A DNA stretch of 64,000 nt from Nocardioides cavernaquae (GCF_003600895.1 NZ_QYRP01000002.1:1054001-1118000), one strand, 5' to 3'. Shown: positions 33,928 to 42,249, counted from the first letter of the stretch. The notes: a model not told the origin generated them from the letters alone. Numbers and translations are program-made.

Positions 33928-34749
33928 CTAGTAGGCGGAGGGCTTCCGCTCGGCGAGGTGGTGCAGGATCCGTCGGGCCCGCGCGATCTCAACGTCCGGG
34001 TCCACTTCAACGATCGCCAGACCGCCCTTCGATCCGGTCCGCGCCAGGATGTCGCCGCCCGGACCGACGATCTTTGCCTGACCGAGGAATCTGAGCGCGC
34101 CCATCACGCCGGTCTGATTCGACGAGACCCAGACGACCTGGTTCTCGGCTGCGCGTGCACAGTCGTAGAGATCGAACAGTCGCGACTGGCGATCAGCCGG
34201 AAGCCTCGACGCTCGGTCGGTGACTGAGGCGGGCCATGCGGAGAGGCAGGCGAGAATTGAGGCGCCCTCCAGGGCGAGGCTGCGTGCGGCTTCAGGGAAG
34301 GTCTTGTCGTAGTCGATCAGCATTCCCATCCGGCCCACTGGGGTGTCGAACGCCTCGAACGTGGCGCCTGCGTCGTACACGAGCGATTCACCCGCAGGCT
34401 GATGGACCTTGCGGTGGACGCCGAGAACGCCGTCGCCGGTCACGCAGGCGGCCGAGTTGAAACTGCGCCCCTCGTGTTCCTCGGCGAAGCCAAAGCAGAC
34501 GACCATGTCGCCTGCGATGGCGCTCATTCGTTGGATTTCCGGGGAGTCCAGGGACAGGGCGGGCGGCACGGCGTCAGGGTCGGGGGTTCGCAAGTCCGAG
34601 ATGTATCCGCCGAGCGTCGCGTCCGGCAGGACGAGCAGTCCGACATTGGACGCGCGGGCGTCAGTGACGATGCCTTCGACCTTGGCCAAGGCGCGTGGGA
34701 GGTCACGACCGAAATGGGCGGCAGCGGCGCCGATCCGAAGGAGTGCCAT
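33928..34749 (-). CDS. Carbon-nitrogen hydrolase-fold protein without the catalytic Cys (probable pseudoenzyme)
   Basis: 273 residues, clearly homologous to the nitrilase encoded at 36330-37190 in the same operon. The Glu-Lys-Cys triad is not intact: the Glu position is Asp43 (V-L-P-D-A-T-L-G-G-Y), Lys114 is kept (H-R-K-V-H-Q-P), and the Cys position is Asp146 (M-L-I-D-Y-D-K-T-F-P-E). Without the thiol nucleophile normal nitrilase or amidase chemistry is impossible. Framework motifs around the lost residues are retained, so it may fold, form mixed oligomers with the active nitrilase, or bind a ligand. 11 bp from the flavoprotein gene upstream. Confidence 0.83.
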   Translation of the reverse strand: MALLRIGAAAAHFGRDLPRALAKVEGIVTDARASNVGLLVLPDATLGGYISDLRTPDPDAVPPALSLDSPEIQRMSAIAGDMVVCFGFAEEHEGRSFNSAACVTGDGVLGVHRKVHQPAGESLVYDAGATFEAFDTPVGRMGMLIDYDKTFPEAARSLALEGASILACLSAWPASVTDRASRLPADRQSRLFDLYDCARAAENQVVWVSSNQTGVMGALRFLGQAKIVGPGGDILARTGSKGGLAIVEVDPDVEIARARRILHHLAERKPSAY

Positions 34750-34760
34750 GGCGGATGAAT

Positions 34761-36032
34761 CTAACGTGCGTCCGCGTGCGTGCCCGCCTCAACGCGTGAG
34801 CCGACAATTTTCTCGACAACGTGGCCCGCGTCGCGCGCGATGCCGTGGAAGCGGCCCGAGCCCCACGTGTGAAGCCAGGGGAGGCCAAGGAAGTACAGGC
34901 CCGGCAGCTTCGTTTGGCCGCGTTCGTGAGCGGGGTGACCGCCGCCGTCGAAGACCGCAGTCTTGACCCAGCGGTAGTCAGCCCGGTAGCCGATCGCCCA
35001 GATGATGGAGGTGACTCCAGCCTCTGCGAGGTCGAGTTCGACCGGATCCGCGTCCAGCGCCCAGACCGGCGAGTAGTGAGCGCCAGGGGGCGCCTCGATG
35101 TCCTCCCGCTCGATGTAGCGGTCGATGTCGCGGCAGATGGAGTTGTACACCGCGTCGGCGCTGTCCAACGCCTCGGTTGCGGTGGGGAGGAACTCCAGAC
35201 GGGTTCCCGCACCGTTGGCGAGCAGTCCGTAGAGCGACATTCCCTCGAGAGCGAACTGGCGCAGGTCGATGTCGCGCCCGCCGTCGCGGCCAGTCACGTA
35301 GTGATTGGTCTTTTCGCGAGCTGCGACGCCACCGGGGTACTTCTGTACCGGGGTGTCGTAGAGACCCATTTCGGCGAGCCAGGTCATCACGTCCTTGCCG
35401 CGGTAGGACCGTGCCACGCGAGGTGCGTCGCCGAGAGCGAGGTGAACGGTGCGGCCGGCGAGGTGAAGGTCTTCGGCGATCTGCGCGCCGGACTGGCCGG
35501 AACCCACGACGAGGACGGCCCCGTCTGGCAGCTGGTCAGCTTTCTTGTAGTGCGCCGACTCGAGCTGCTGGATGCTGCGGTCGATGCCTGCGGCCCAGGT
35601 TGGAACGATGGGCATGTGGTAGCCGCCGGTGGCAACGACGACGTTGTCCGCGTGCCAGGTTGATGAGCCATCCGGTCCAGTGACCGCGAGCTCGAATCCG
35701 CCGTCAACACCTTCTGTCAGGGAGTTGACCCGGGTGTGCTCCTTGACCGGCGGCCCGAACGACGGGGCGTAGCCGGAAAGCCACTCCACAACCTCATCGC
35801 GGGTCATGAACCCATCGGGGTCGGGACCGTCGTACGGGTAGCCGGGCAGTCGACAGTGCCAGTTCGGTGTCACGAGGGTGAAGTTGTCCCACCGGGTATC
35901 GGCCCATTCATGTCCGAGTGTCTTGGCCTCGAAGACGATGTGGTCGACGCCTGACTGAGTGAGGTGCCAGCTGGTCGAGAGGCCCGCTTGGCCGCCGCCG
36001 ACGATGGCAACAGTGACGTGGTCGGTGGTCAT
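34761..36032 (-). CDS. Flavin-dependent oxidoreductase, MSMEG_0569 family
   Basis: 423 residues, FMO/BVMO-like with FAD motif I-V-G-G-G-Q-A-G-L-S-T-S near residue 9, a second Rossmann motif V-V-G-S-G-Q-S-G-A-Q-I-A near 178 for NADPH, and G-L-Y-F-L-G-L-P-W-L-H near 380. This family occurs in nitrilase clusters (MSMEG_0569). It likely inserts oxygen into, or dehydrogenates, a nitrogen-containing intermediate made by the radical-SAM and acyltransferase steps; this is inferred. 2 bp from the MSMEG_0570-type gene. Confidence 0.88.
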   Translation of the reverse strand: MTTDHVTVAIVGGGQAGLSTSWHLTQSGVDHIVFEAKTLGHEWADTRWDNFTLVTPNWHCRLPGYPYDGPDPDGFMTRDEVVEWLSGYAPSFGPPVKEHTRVNSLTEGVDGGFELAVTGPDGSSTWHADNVVVATGGYHMPIVPTWAAGIDRSIQQLESAHYKKADQLPDGAVLVVGSGQSGAQIAEDLHLAGRTVHLALGDAPRVARSYRGKDVMTWLAEMGLYDTPVQKYPGGVAAREKTNHYVTGRDGGRDIDLRQFALEGMSLYGLLANGAGTRLEFLPTATEALDSADAVYNSICRDIDRYIEREDIEAPPGAHYSPVWALDADPVELDLAEAGVTSIIWAIGYRADYRWVKTAVFDGGGHPAHERGQTKLPGLYFLGLPWLHTWGSGRFHGIARDAGHVVEKIVGSRVEAGTHADAR

Positions 36033-36034
36033 GG

Positions 36035-36337
36035 TCAGCGCTCCTGAGAGGGAAGGTCGGGTGTCATGTTGAGGACCTCGACCAGTTGGTCGTCGGTGAA
36101 GGTAGCCGCTCGGGACTTGATGCGCGTCGAGGTATCGGCGGCGCTGCTGCAGAAGTAGCCGAACCTGGCCTGAACGCGTTCGCTCGCGAGCGTCAGGGCC
36201 TCGGTACTGCGAGCTACAAAGTCCTGCACCGTGTAGGCCGAGCCCGTGTTGAGGTAGTCATGCATGACCAGTGATGGCGAATACAGGTCGTCGACCTGAC
36301 CTCCGGGCCACCGGACAGTGACTGTCATTTCAGGCAT
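36035..36337 (-). CDS. MSMEG_0570-family nitrogen-starvation response protein
   Basis: 100 residues. M-P-E-M-T-V-T-V-R-W-P-G-G at the start and Y-S-P-S-L-V-M-H-D-Y near residue 19 are typical of this small family, which exists only inside nitrilase/radical-SAM clusters. The central A-S-E-R-V-Q-A-R-F-G-Y-F-C-S-S-A segment is predicted helical. Function unknown; probably an accessory or chaperone of the pathway. Overlaps the nitrilase stop by 8 nt. Confidence 0.85.
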   Translation of the reverse strand: MPEMTVTVRWPGGQVDDLYSPSLVMHDYLNTGSAYTVQDFVARSTEALTLASERVQARFGYFCSSAADTSTRIKSRAATFTDDQLVEVLNMTPDLPSQER

Positions 36338-37190
36338 GGACGTTGCCCTTCATCGAGTAGAGGTCGGGACGGCGGTCGCCCAGGTGGAACATCGCCCGGC
36401 GTGCGGTGGCGAGCGTCTCGTCCACATCGAGCTGCGCGACGGCCATGCCAGCGCCGGTGCCTGTGGTGGCCAGAACGTCGCCACCGGGACCGACCACCTT
36501 GGCGTTGGCGACGAAGCGAAGGCGTCCGAAGGTCCCTTCCTGGTTGGACGCCAGCCAGACGACCTGGTTCTCCAGCGCCCGTGCCTGATCGAAGAGGTTG
36601 AAGCGCTGGGTCCATCGGTCGTCAGCCAACGAACCTGCCGTGGCTGTCCGTGCGGCCGGCCATGCGGAAATGCAGGTCACGATGTCGGCGCCATCCAGGA
36701 CCACCGAACGCGCTGCCTCGGGGAATGCCTTGTCGTAGCAGATCAGCGCACCCACGCGGCCCGCCGGCGTATCGAATGCCTTGAGGTCCGACCCCGCCTC
36801 GTAGAAGAGGTTCTCGCCGAGTGGTTGGTGAACTTTTCGGTAGACGCCATGCGTGCCGTCGCCGCTGAGGATCGCCGCACTGTTGTAACGGTGACCGCCA
36901 TCCTCTTCGCAGAAGCCGACCACGACGGTCATTTCGCCAGCCATCTCAGCGACCTTGCGCATGACCGGGCCGTCGATGTCGATGATCGGGGGGAGCGAAT
37001 CGGGCTCGGCAGCGTGGGCACCGTCGCGTCCCGCACCTAGAACGGACAGGTAGCCGCCCAGGGAAGCCTCGGGGAAAGCGAGAAGGCCTACGCCCTGCTG
37101 GCGCGCGTCGTAGATGTACGCGCCGATAGCGGAAAGGCATGCATCGAGGTCCCGGCCGAAGTTCGCGGACACAGCGGCCACAGCGGTCAT
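36330..37190 (-). CDS. Nitrilase (carbon-nitrogen hydrolase), Sll0784/Nit1 type
   Basis: 286 residues with an intact triad: Glu41 in A-F-P-E-A-S, Lys119 in Y-R-K-V-H-Q-P and Cys151 in A-L-I-C-Y-D-K. It belongs to the nitrilase branch that marks Nit1C clusters, and should hydrolyse a nitrile, or cyanide itself, to ammonia plus acid or amide in the cytosol. Coupled by a 4-nt overlap to the GNAT-AIRS fusion before it. The paralogue at 33928 has lost Glu and Cys, so this is the only competent C-N hydrolase of this fold in the operon. Confidence 0.92.
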   Translation of the reverse strand: MTAVAAVSANFGRDLDACLSAIGAYIYDARQQGVGLLAFPEASLGGYLSVLGAGRDGAHAAEPDSLPPIIDIDGPVMRKVAEMAGEMTVVVGFCEEDGGHRYNSAAILSGDGTHGVYRKVHQPLGENLFYEAGSDLKAFDTPAGRVGALICYDKAFPEAARSVVLDGADIVTCISAWPAARTATAGSLADDRWTQRFNLFDQARALENQVVWLASNQEGTFGRLRFVANAKVVGPGGDVLATTGTGAGMAVAQLDVDETLATARRAMFHLGDRRPDLYSMKGNVHA

Positions 37191-38596
37191 GAGGGGCTCC
37201 TTTCGAAGGCGTGACCAAGTCCGGTCACGGAGGACTGAACGGCGTCGGTGACCCGGCCGTCGGGCCAGCGGAGGCCGACGCCGGTACCGGCAAGTGCGAT
37301 ACCGCATACGTTGCTGGTGACGAAGTGGGGCAGCTCGGCGGCACTCGGCTGGATCTCTGCGGTGACCATTGCAAACCCGGGGAAGCAGGTTGCCCAGTCG
37401 CCCATCGATTCGGTGTGCGGGCGTGGGACGGCGCTCATCTCGAGCTCGACCCTGCAACCGCTGGCTTCCGCGAGCATCCCGGTCGTTCCGACAAGGCCAG
37501 CCATGGAAACGTCCTTGGCGGCGGTCGGTGCGAGAGCTGGCACGATCCTGCCGAGCGCGCGCAATTCCTCGCCGGTACGCCGCGATGAGGTGTCCCATTG
37601 GCCGCCCGTGTAGCCGGGGCGCCAGGAGCCGTCCAGATCGGCGGTGACGCGGATGCGCTGGCCGGGCGCGGCGCCGCCACCGGGGACCGGGTTTGTTGCG
37701 TGTCCGAGCGCCGTGACGGAGAGGGCGCCCGGCACCCCGACCTGGGTGTGTCCGCCGAGCACGGGAACGTCCCATGCGCGGGATGCCTCGGCGATACCGC
37801 GAACGATGCGCCGGACGAAGGAGGCATCGCGTCCCGCGACCGCGTCAAGGAGGCCGACAGGTGTGGCGCCCATGGCGAACAGGTCGTTGACGTTGACGAG
37901 CACTGAACACCACCCGGCCCATTCCGGATCGCGTTCCACCATGGAGGGCAGGATGGCGTCGCATGCGGCCACCAGGCTGGAGCCAGGGACCGGAACGCCG
38001 TCGTCACCGGTCCAACGGTCGCGAGGTAGAAGGTCGCCGACTATGCCTTCAAGGATTGCCTTCGTCCGGTTCACGGCGTTCTGGATCCGTGCGATCGGCC
38101 ATTCGAACTCGATGTGCGGCCGGCCGCGGAGCATCTGGCGACCGACCGGTATCCAGCCAAGACCGGTGAAAATGCGCTCGTTGGCCTCCTGGACCACAGC
38201 GTCGAAGCGGAGGGCGCCTTCTTCTTCGGCCGCCGCGCACGCGGCACGGATCAGTGCGACGCCGACGCCGTGCGTGCCCCGCGCTCCGCGCATGACAGCC
38301 AACCGGCTTCCGCGCCACCAGCCGAGGTCCGGATCTGTCATCGGATGAATCCGCACGCCGCCAAGGACGGTGCCGTCCGGGGTGCGAGCGACGAGCACGA
38401 TCGTGCGGAGGTCCTCGTCATGGTGGTCACGGTCGGAGCCCGAGAACAGCGCCTGCTCACGAATGAAGACGTCCTCGCGCAGACGGAGATAGGCGCCGCG
38501 CTCGGCCGCGTCGGCGCGGACGACCAGGAACTGATGATCGTGCGTTGGTCCGGGGAGAGTTCCCGCCAGGATCACGTCGGTCAGTGAGGTGATCAT
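37187..38596 (-). CDS. GNAT acyltransferase fused to AIR-synthase-like domain (MSMEG_0567-type)
   Basis: 469 residues from the ATG at 38596. Residues 1-150 are the MSMEG_0567/Sll0786 GNAT domain (R-L-A-V-M-R-G-A-R-G-T-H-G-V-G near 100). Residues about 175-465 form an AIR-synthase/selenophosphate-synthetase-like domain of the Sll0787 type, with D-D-G-V-P-V near 200, V-N-V-N-D-L-F-A-M-G near 238 and V-L-G-G-H-T near 290. Cyanobacteria keep these as two genes; mycobacteria fuse them, as here. It may form and activate an amide or phosphoryl intermediate. 4-nt overlaps on both sides. Confidence 0.88.
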   Translation of the reverse strand: MITSLTDVILAGTLPGPTHDHQFLVVRADAAERGAYLRLREDVFIREQALFSGSDRDHHDEDLRTIVLVARTPDGTVLGGVRIHPMTDPDLGWWRGSRLAVMRGARGTHGVGVALIRAACAAAEEEGALRFDAVVQEANERIFTGLGWIPVGRQMLRGRPHIEFEWPIARIQNAVNRTKAILEGIVGDLLPRDRWTGDDGVPVPGSSLVAACDAILPSMVERDPEWAGWCSVLVNVNDLFAMGATPVGLLDAVAGRDASFVRRIVRGIAEASRAWDVPVLGGHTQVGVPGALSVTALGHATNPVPGGGAAPGQRIRVTADLDGSWRPGYTGGQWDTSSRRTGEELRALGRIVPALAPTAAKDVSMAGLVGTTGMLAEASGCRVELEMSAVPRPHTESMGDWATCFPGFAMVTAEIQPSAAELPHFVTSNVCGIALAGTGVGLRWPDGRVTDAVQSSVTGLGHAFERSPS

Positions 38597-39684
38597 GCGG
38601 ATACCTCGCAGGCGGGCGTGGTGGCCGCGCCGAGTGCAGAGCACGCTCCGCAGGAGGCGCAACCGGCGGCCTGGTCGGCTCCGGCCATTCCCGCCGTCCT
38701 GAGCGCAGCGGCAACGCGGCTGGTCACTTCGTAGCTATGCGCGAACGATGGGGCGGGAACATTGTCGACGTCCTTGGCGAGGGTTCCATCCAGTGGGCGG
38801 TAGGGGACCACAAACGGGTAGACGCCCATCGCGATGAGCTCTTCGCAACCTGCGACCAACTCGTCGACGTCCTCGCCCAGACCGATCAGGATGTAGGTCG
38901 AGACTTGGTTCCAACCGAAGATGCGGACGGCCTCTCGCCATGCGGCTCGGTACTCCGTCATGGGGACCGACCCCTTGCCCGGCATCCACTTGGTCCGTAC
39001 GTCATCGTCGAGCGATTCGATGTGGATGCCGATCGAGCGGGCGCCGGCGTCGTAAAGCTCCTGAAGGGAGGCGAGGTCGCCGGGGGGTTCGATCTGGACC
39101 TGGATGGGGAGGTCCGGCACGGCCTCGCGGACTGCGGCGACGCAGCGAGCCAGGTGGGTTGCGCCCCGGTCTCGGCCGCGCGATGTTCCGGTGGTCATCA
39201 CCATCTGTTCGACGCCATCGAGGGCCACGGCGGCTGCGGCGACCTCGGCGAGCATGGCGGGGGTCTTCACGGCGATCGTGGAGCCCGACTCGAGCGACTT
39301 CTCGATGGCGCAGAACCGGCATCTCTCGGCCTCGTCGTACCGGCTGCAGGTCTGGACGACCGTCGTTGCTAGCACGTTGGCGGAGTGGAGCCGCGCGATC
39401 TTGTCGTATGCGATGCCGTCCGAGGTCGCGAGGTCGTAGAACTTCGGTCGCTCGATCGCCTCGAGGCCGACCCCGGTATCAGCGCCGTCGAGAAGGAGTT
39501 TTCCGCCGCGAACGGTGTAGGGACTTCGTGGGTTAAGTGGGATGGCCGCGCCGATGCCGTCGAGGAGGACATGGCCGTCGTCGCTCGGGCCGGCCCCCGC
39601 CTTGCGAGTGACAGGGGTGTCGAGCAGACGGATGCCCTGGATCGCGACATCCACGCGGGTTGAGCGCAGGTTCTCGATGGTCAT
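38593..39684 (-). CDS. Radical SAM protein, MSMEG_0568 family
   Basis: 363 residues from the ATG at 39684, with GGAGG eight bases upstream; a TTG at 39699 is less likely. The [4Fe-4S] motif is C113-x8-C122-x2-C125 (T-C-S-R-Y-D-E-A-E-R-C-R-F-C), a spacing specific to this family rather than C-x3-C-x2-C. A further Cys cluster near the C-terminus (G-C-A-S-C-G-A-C) may hold an auxiliary cluster. The barrel has M-T-T-G-T-S near 170. It should start 5'-deoxyadenosyl radical chemistry on an unknown substrate. Core member of the Nit1C set. Confidence 0.9.
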   Translation of the reverse strand: MTIENLRSTRVDVAIQGIRLLDTPVTRKAGAGPSDDGHVLLDGIGAAIPLNPRSPYTVRGGKLLLDGADTGVGLEAIERPKFYDLATSDGIAYDKIARLHSANVLATTVVQTCSRYDEAERCRFCAIEKSLESGSTIAVKTPAMLAEVAAAAVALDGVEQMVMTTGTSRGRDRGATHLARCVAAVREAVPDLPIQVQIEPPGDLASLQELYDAGARSIGIHIESLDDDVRTKWMPGKGSVPMTEYRAAWREAVRIFGWNQVSTYILIGLGEDVDELVAGCEELIAMGVYPFVVPYRPLDGTLAKDVDNVPAPSFAHSYEVTSRVAAALRTAGMAGADQAAGCASCGACSALGAATTPACEVSA

Positions 39685-39700
39685 CGGCGCGGCCTCCAAC

Positions 39701-40231
39701 TCAGAGGTTGTAGGTGGAGTTGATGATGGCGCCCTTGCGGGCGTAGTGGATGAGGGCGTCCTGAACGTCGAGCGGGTGCGTCGGGATGACGCCCTCGATC
39801 AGGTCTTCCTCACGCAGGCCGTGCAGCGACAGGCCGAAGCGGCAGCAGTAGACGGTGCCGCCCTCCTTGATGAAGGTCTCGATCGAGCCGTTCATGTTCA
39901 GCTCGCCGGGGAAGGCAGCGTCGCCGACGGTCGGAAAGCCGCGGGTCTGCATACAGGCGAGGGTGCCCGGGCCGTAGAAGTAGATGGCCGAGTCGAAGCC
40001 CTTGCGAAGCGCGCGCGTAGCCTGCAGGACGGCGACGAACGAGACGGAGGACTCGTGTGGGATGCCGTGGACGAGGGTGAAGTAGGTTTCGCCGTCTTCG
40101 GCCTGGAAGTCGGGGAAGACCTTGGTGGAGCCGTAGAGGTTCGTCCCGGCCGCCTGGCTCGGGTGGGGAACCTCGGCGAGGGACTTCGCCATGTTCTCCT
40201 GGATCAGGGCGTCGATGTCGCTGGTGGTCAT
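39701..40231 (-). CDS. MSMEG_0572/Sll0783-family nitrogen-starvation response protein
   Basis: 176 residues. The DsrE-like fold carries T-Y-F-T-L-V-H-G-I-P-H-E-S near residue 50 and F-Y-G-P-G-T-L-A-C-M near 88, plus a Cys pair at V-Y-C-C-R-F-G-L-S near 125. The cyanobacterial homologue Sll0783 is among the genes most induced by nitrogen depletion. The Cys pair suggests sulfur or redox handling. It lies between the AmiS-like channel gene and the radical SAM gene. Confidence 0.88.
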   Translation of the reverse strand: MTTSDIDALIQENMAKSLAEVPHPSQAAGTNLYGSTKVFPDFQAEDGETYFTLVHGIPHESSVSFVAVLQATRALRKGFDSAIYFYGPGTLACMQTRGFPTVGDAAFPGELNMNGSIETFIKEGGTVYCCRFGLSLHGLREEDLIEGVIPTHPLDVQDALIHYARKGAIINSTYNL

Positions 40232-40314
40232 GTTTTCTCCTGTGGATGTCGGTGCGGGGTCAAGGACGGGATCGGGGAGGAAGGCCGCCTTCATGCGGCT
40301 CCAGAAGGGGCTGT

Positions 40315-40851
40315 TCACGGGATCGTGTGGCCGCTGCCCAGCAGAGCGGCGGGCAGAAGGAACGTGTAGAGCGACGTCGCGACGAGCACGACGCCCAGCA
40401 CCTGGCCGCGGAGCTTGCCGTAGACCACTGCGGCGACGGCGAGGAAGGAGACGACCCAGAACGCGAGGATCGACTTGAACATCCAGCCGCCGTCGAAGAA
40501 CGGAAGCCAGGCCAACGGAACGATCGCAACAGCGATCGCGAGGTTCGCAACGGGGCGGAGATCGAGACCCTTGACGAGGCTGACGCCGAGGGCCACGAAG
40601 AAGAGCCCGTAGAAGGTCACGAGGCCGGCGAGCCGTACGCCGACATCGCTGCCGTCTGTGGCGAAAAGCTTCTGGATGATCCACAGAGCGTTGATGAGGT
40701 CGACGAGGCCGGCTACGAGTGTGACCCAGCCGACCGTGATGAGCGGATCCTTGCCGCCGGGCTGCGGCTTGGAGCCGAGGCCGAGGAAGGCCAGGCCGTT
40801 CAGCCAGACGGCGAGGCCGCTGACGACGAAAACGACGGTAATGGGGGGCAT
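40315..40851 (-). CDS. AmiS/UreI-family channel for urea or short-chain amides
   Basis: 178 residues with six hydrophobic segments and no signal peptide, the size and layout of AmiS/UreI proteins. Residues L-I-N-A-L-W-I-I-Q near 54 and F-Y-G-L-F-F near 80 fit the pore-lining helices. UreI is a proton-gated urea channel; AmiS imports aliphatic amides. In this operon it would bring in, or release, the small amide or nitrile processed by the nitrilase. It is not part of the minimal Nit1C set. Confidence 0.87.
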   Translation of the reverse strand: MPPITVVFVVSGLAVWLNGLAFLGLGSKPQPGGKDPLITVGWVTLVAGLVDLINALWIIQKLFATDGSDVGVRLAGLVTFYGLFFVALGVSLVKGLDLRPVANLAIAVAIVPLAWLPFFDGGWMFKSILAFWVVSFLAVAAVVYGKLRGQVLGVVLVATSLYTFLLPAALLGSGHTIP

Positions 40852-40966
40852 GCGGAGTCCTTTCGATTCGATCCGATACCGCGGCGGTGTTACCGTCGAA
40901 GTGATCGGATTCCCGCCCTCAGGGACTGCAATCCCTTTGGGCATCATTGGGTGTTTCGATCGCTCA

Positions 40967-40996
40967 GGTGGCGTCGTCTTCTTTGACGGCGCCACC
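40967..40996 (-). terminator. Imperfect hairpin between amidohydrolase and AmiS-like genes
   Basis: GGTGGCGTCGTC (40967-40978) and GACGGCGCCACC (40985-40996) pair with one mismatch. It follows the amidohydrolase stop on the minus strand, so part of the transcripts may end here and the downstream eight-gene block may have its own promoter in 40852-40966. Confidence 0.5.
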
Positions 40997-41022
40997 TTCC
41001 TTCTCCCCGCCGGAGCGGGCCC

Positions 41023-41844
41023 TCAGCCGTAGAGCGCTGAGAAGTTTTCGTCGAACACCGCGCGCCCGAGCTCGCCGTCGCCAGCCGCAGCCCGGAGGCG
41101 GTGGTACTCCCCAGCGAAGTCCCCCCACGGCAGGTCGGACGCGAACAGGACACGGTCGTGTCCGATGCCCCTTCGCTCGATCTCTTGGGCAAGCCAGATC
41201 GGCGCAAAACCGATGGCCCAGCTGGTGTCGGTGTAGACCTTGAGCCCCTGCTCGATCCAGTCGAAGAATCGGCCGCCGATGAACTTCATGTGGCCGCTCA
41301 TCCCACCGCCGAGGTGGACTAGGTGCACGCGGCTCCTATCGCCGTATCGCTCGACGAGAGTCCCGACCTGATCGATGTCCGAGGCTGCGCCGGGGCTGGT
41401 GTGCACGTGTACGGTGAGGTCCAGTTCGGCGGCGGTCGCGAAGATCTTGTCGAGCTGCTCGAGGCTGTCGTCATCAGTCGGATGGCCGCCGAGAAGGAAG
41501 CTCGTCTTGAGGGCAACGACACCCTCTTCGACTGCAAGAGCGAGTGCCGCATCGTTGCGATCGCTGTCGCTCCCTTTGGGCGATACCCACAACCCGCAAC
41601 GGATGCGGTCGTCTGACTGAGCAGCTTCAAGGACCAGGTTGTTGAATCCGAAAGCCACATCCGGATCCGGAACCCCGTAGTTCGGGAGTACAAGGGCCCG
41701 TTCGACGCCTTCCTTGTCGAGGTCCGCGATGAGCTCGTCAATGGTCGTGCGCGCCGTGACGTCGGGGCTGATCGCCGGCCCGCCGTAGAACGGGAACGCG
41801 GGCAAACGGCCGAGGTGACGGTGTGCGTCGTTGATGCTCGTCAT
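41023..41844 (-). CDS. Amidohydrolase-family TIM-barrel hydrolase (amidohydrolase 2)
   Basis: 273 residues from the ATG at 41844. The first strand has D-A-H-R-H-L-G, the H-x-H zinc motif of the amidohydrolase 2 group. Further ligands fit V-H-V-H-T near residue 125, H-L-V-H-L-G-G near 155 and the Asp of F-A-S-D-L-P-W-G near 233. It would hydrolyse an amide, or decarboxylate a small acid, in the cytosol. First gene of the leftward operon, with candidate GlnR half-sites just upstream. Confidence 0.85.
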   Translation of the reverse strand: MTSINDAHRHLGRLPAFPFYGGPAISPDVTARTTIDELIADLDKEGVERALVLPNYGVPDPDVAFGFNNLVLEAAQSDDRIRCGLWVSPKGSDSDRNDAALALAVEEGVVALKTSFLLGGHPTDDDSLEQLDKIFATAAELDLTVHVHTSPGAASDIDQVGTLVERYGDRSRVHLVHLGGGMSGHMKFIGGRFFDWIEQGLKVYTDTSWAIGFAPIWLAQEIERRGIGHDRVLFASDLPWGDFAGEYHRLRAAAGDGELGRAVFDENFSALYG

Positions 41845-41866
41845 GAGAAGAGCCTGCGGGCGATGT

Positions 41867-41926
41867 GTTTCGGGTTGGTTACGGCCGGAATACGGTGGCG
41901 AACCCAGCTCGTAAGGTTTCTGTTAC
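41867..41926 (-). promoter_or_regulatory. Putative GlnR half-sites upstream of the nitrilase operon
   Basis: On the minus strand GTAAC-CAACCC-GAAAC (41882 to 41867) fits the GlnR pattern gTnAC-n6-GaAAC exactly. A second GTAAC (41926 to 41922) lies 44 bp upstream, i.e. two 22-bp periods away, though its partner (CTTAC) is weak. GlnR controls nitrogen genes in actinobacteria. The near site is only 23 bp from the start codon, which would suit repression or a leaderless arrangement better than simple activation. Confidence 0.45.
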
Positions 41927-42104
41927 TGGCCTGGGTCTTCTGTGATCCGTTGGAAATCGCCACTAGTAAAGGTCGCGGCCGCCGTCCTTGCCGGCACCCA
42001 TGGCCTGGACCCTGGCCCAAGCCCGCCGCTCGGTCCGGGCAGGTCGAGGCAGGTCGGCCATGGCCCCGTCAGGCCATCGGCGGCGGCCGACGAATGGTTG
42101 AGGA

Positions 42105-42133
42105 GCCGCTTTATCTGATTCAGATAAAGCGGC
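42105..42133. repeat. 29-nt perfect palindrome
   Basis: Arms GCCGCTTTATCTGA and TCAGATAAAGCGGC around a single T. It is AT-richer than its surroundings and lies in the 460-bp gene-free region between the nitrilase operon and dnaB. A 14-bp arm with a one-base centre suits a protein-bound or recombination site better than an RNA hairpin, because almost no loop is left. Confidence 0.75.
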
Positions 42134-42249
42134 CTAAAGCTAGTAAGAGTCAGGCACGCCCGGACCGAGGACGACGTGGCCGGGTTGCGGCCAAGCCGGC
42201 AGGTGAGGCCTCACCGCCGCAGCCGTCAAAGTCGATCGAATGCGTAAAC

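Noticed and set aside
41957..41985. ACTAGT and GCGGCCGC close together, resembling a cloning polylinker
   Set aside because: Embedded in ordinary high-GC DNA with no vector sequence around; GCGGCCGC is common at this base composition.
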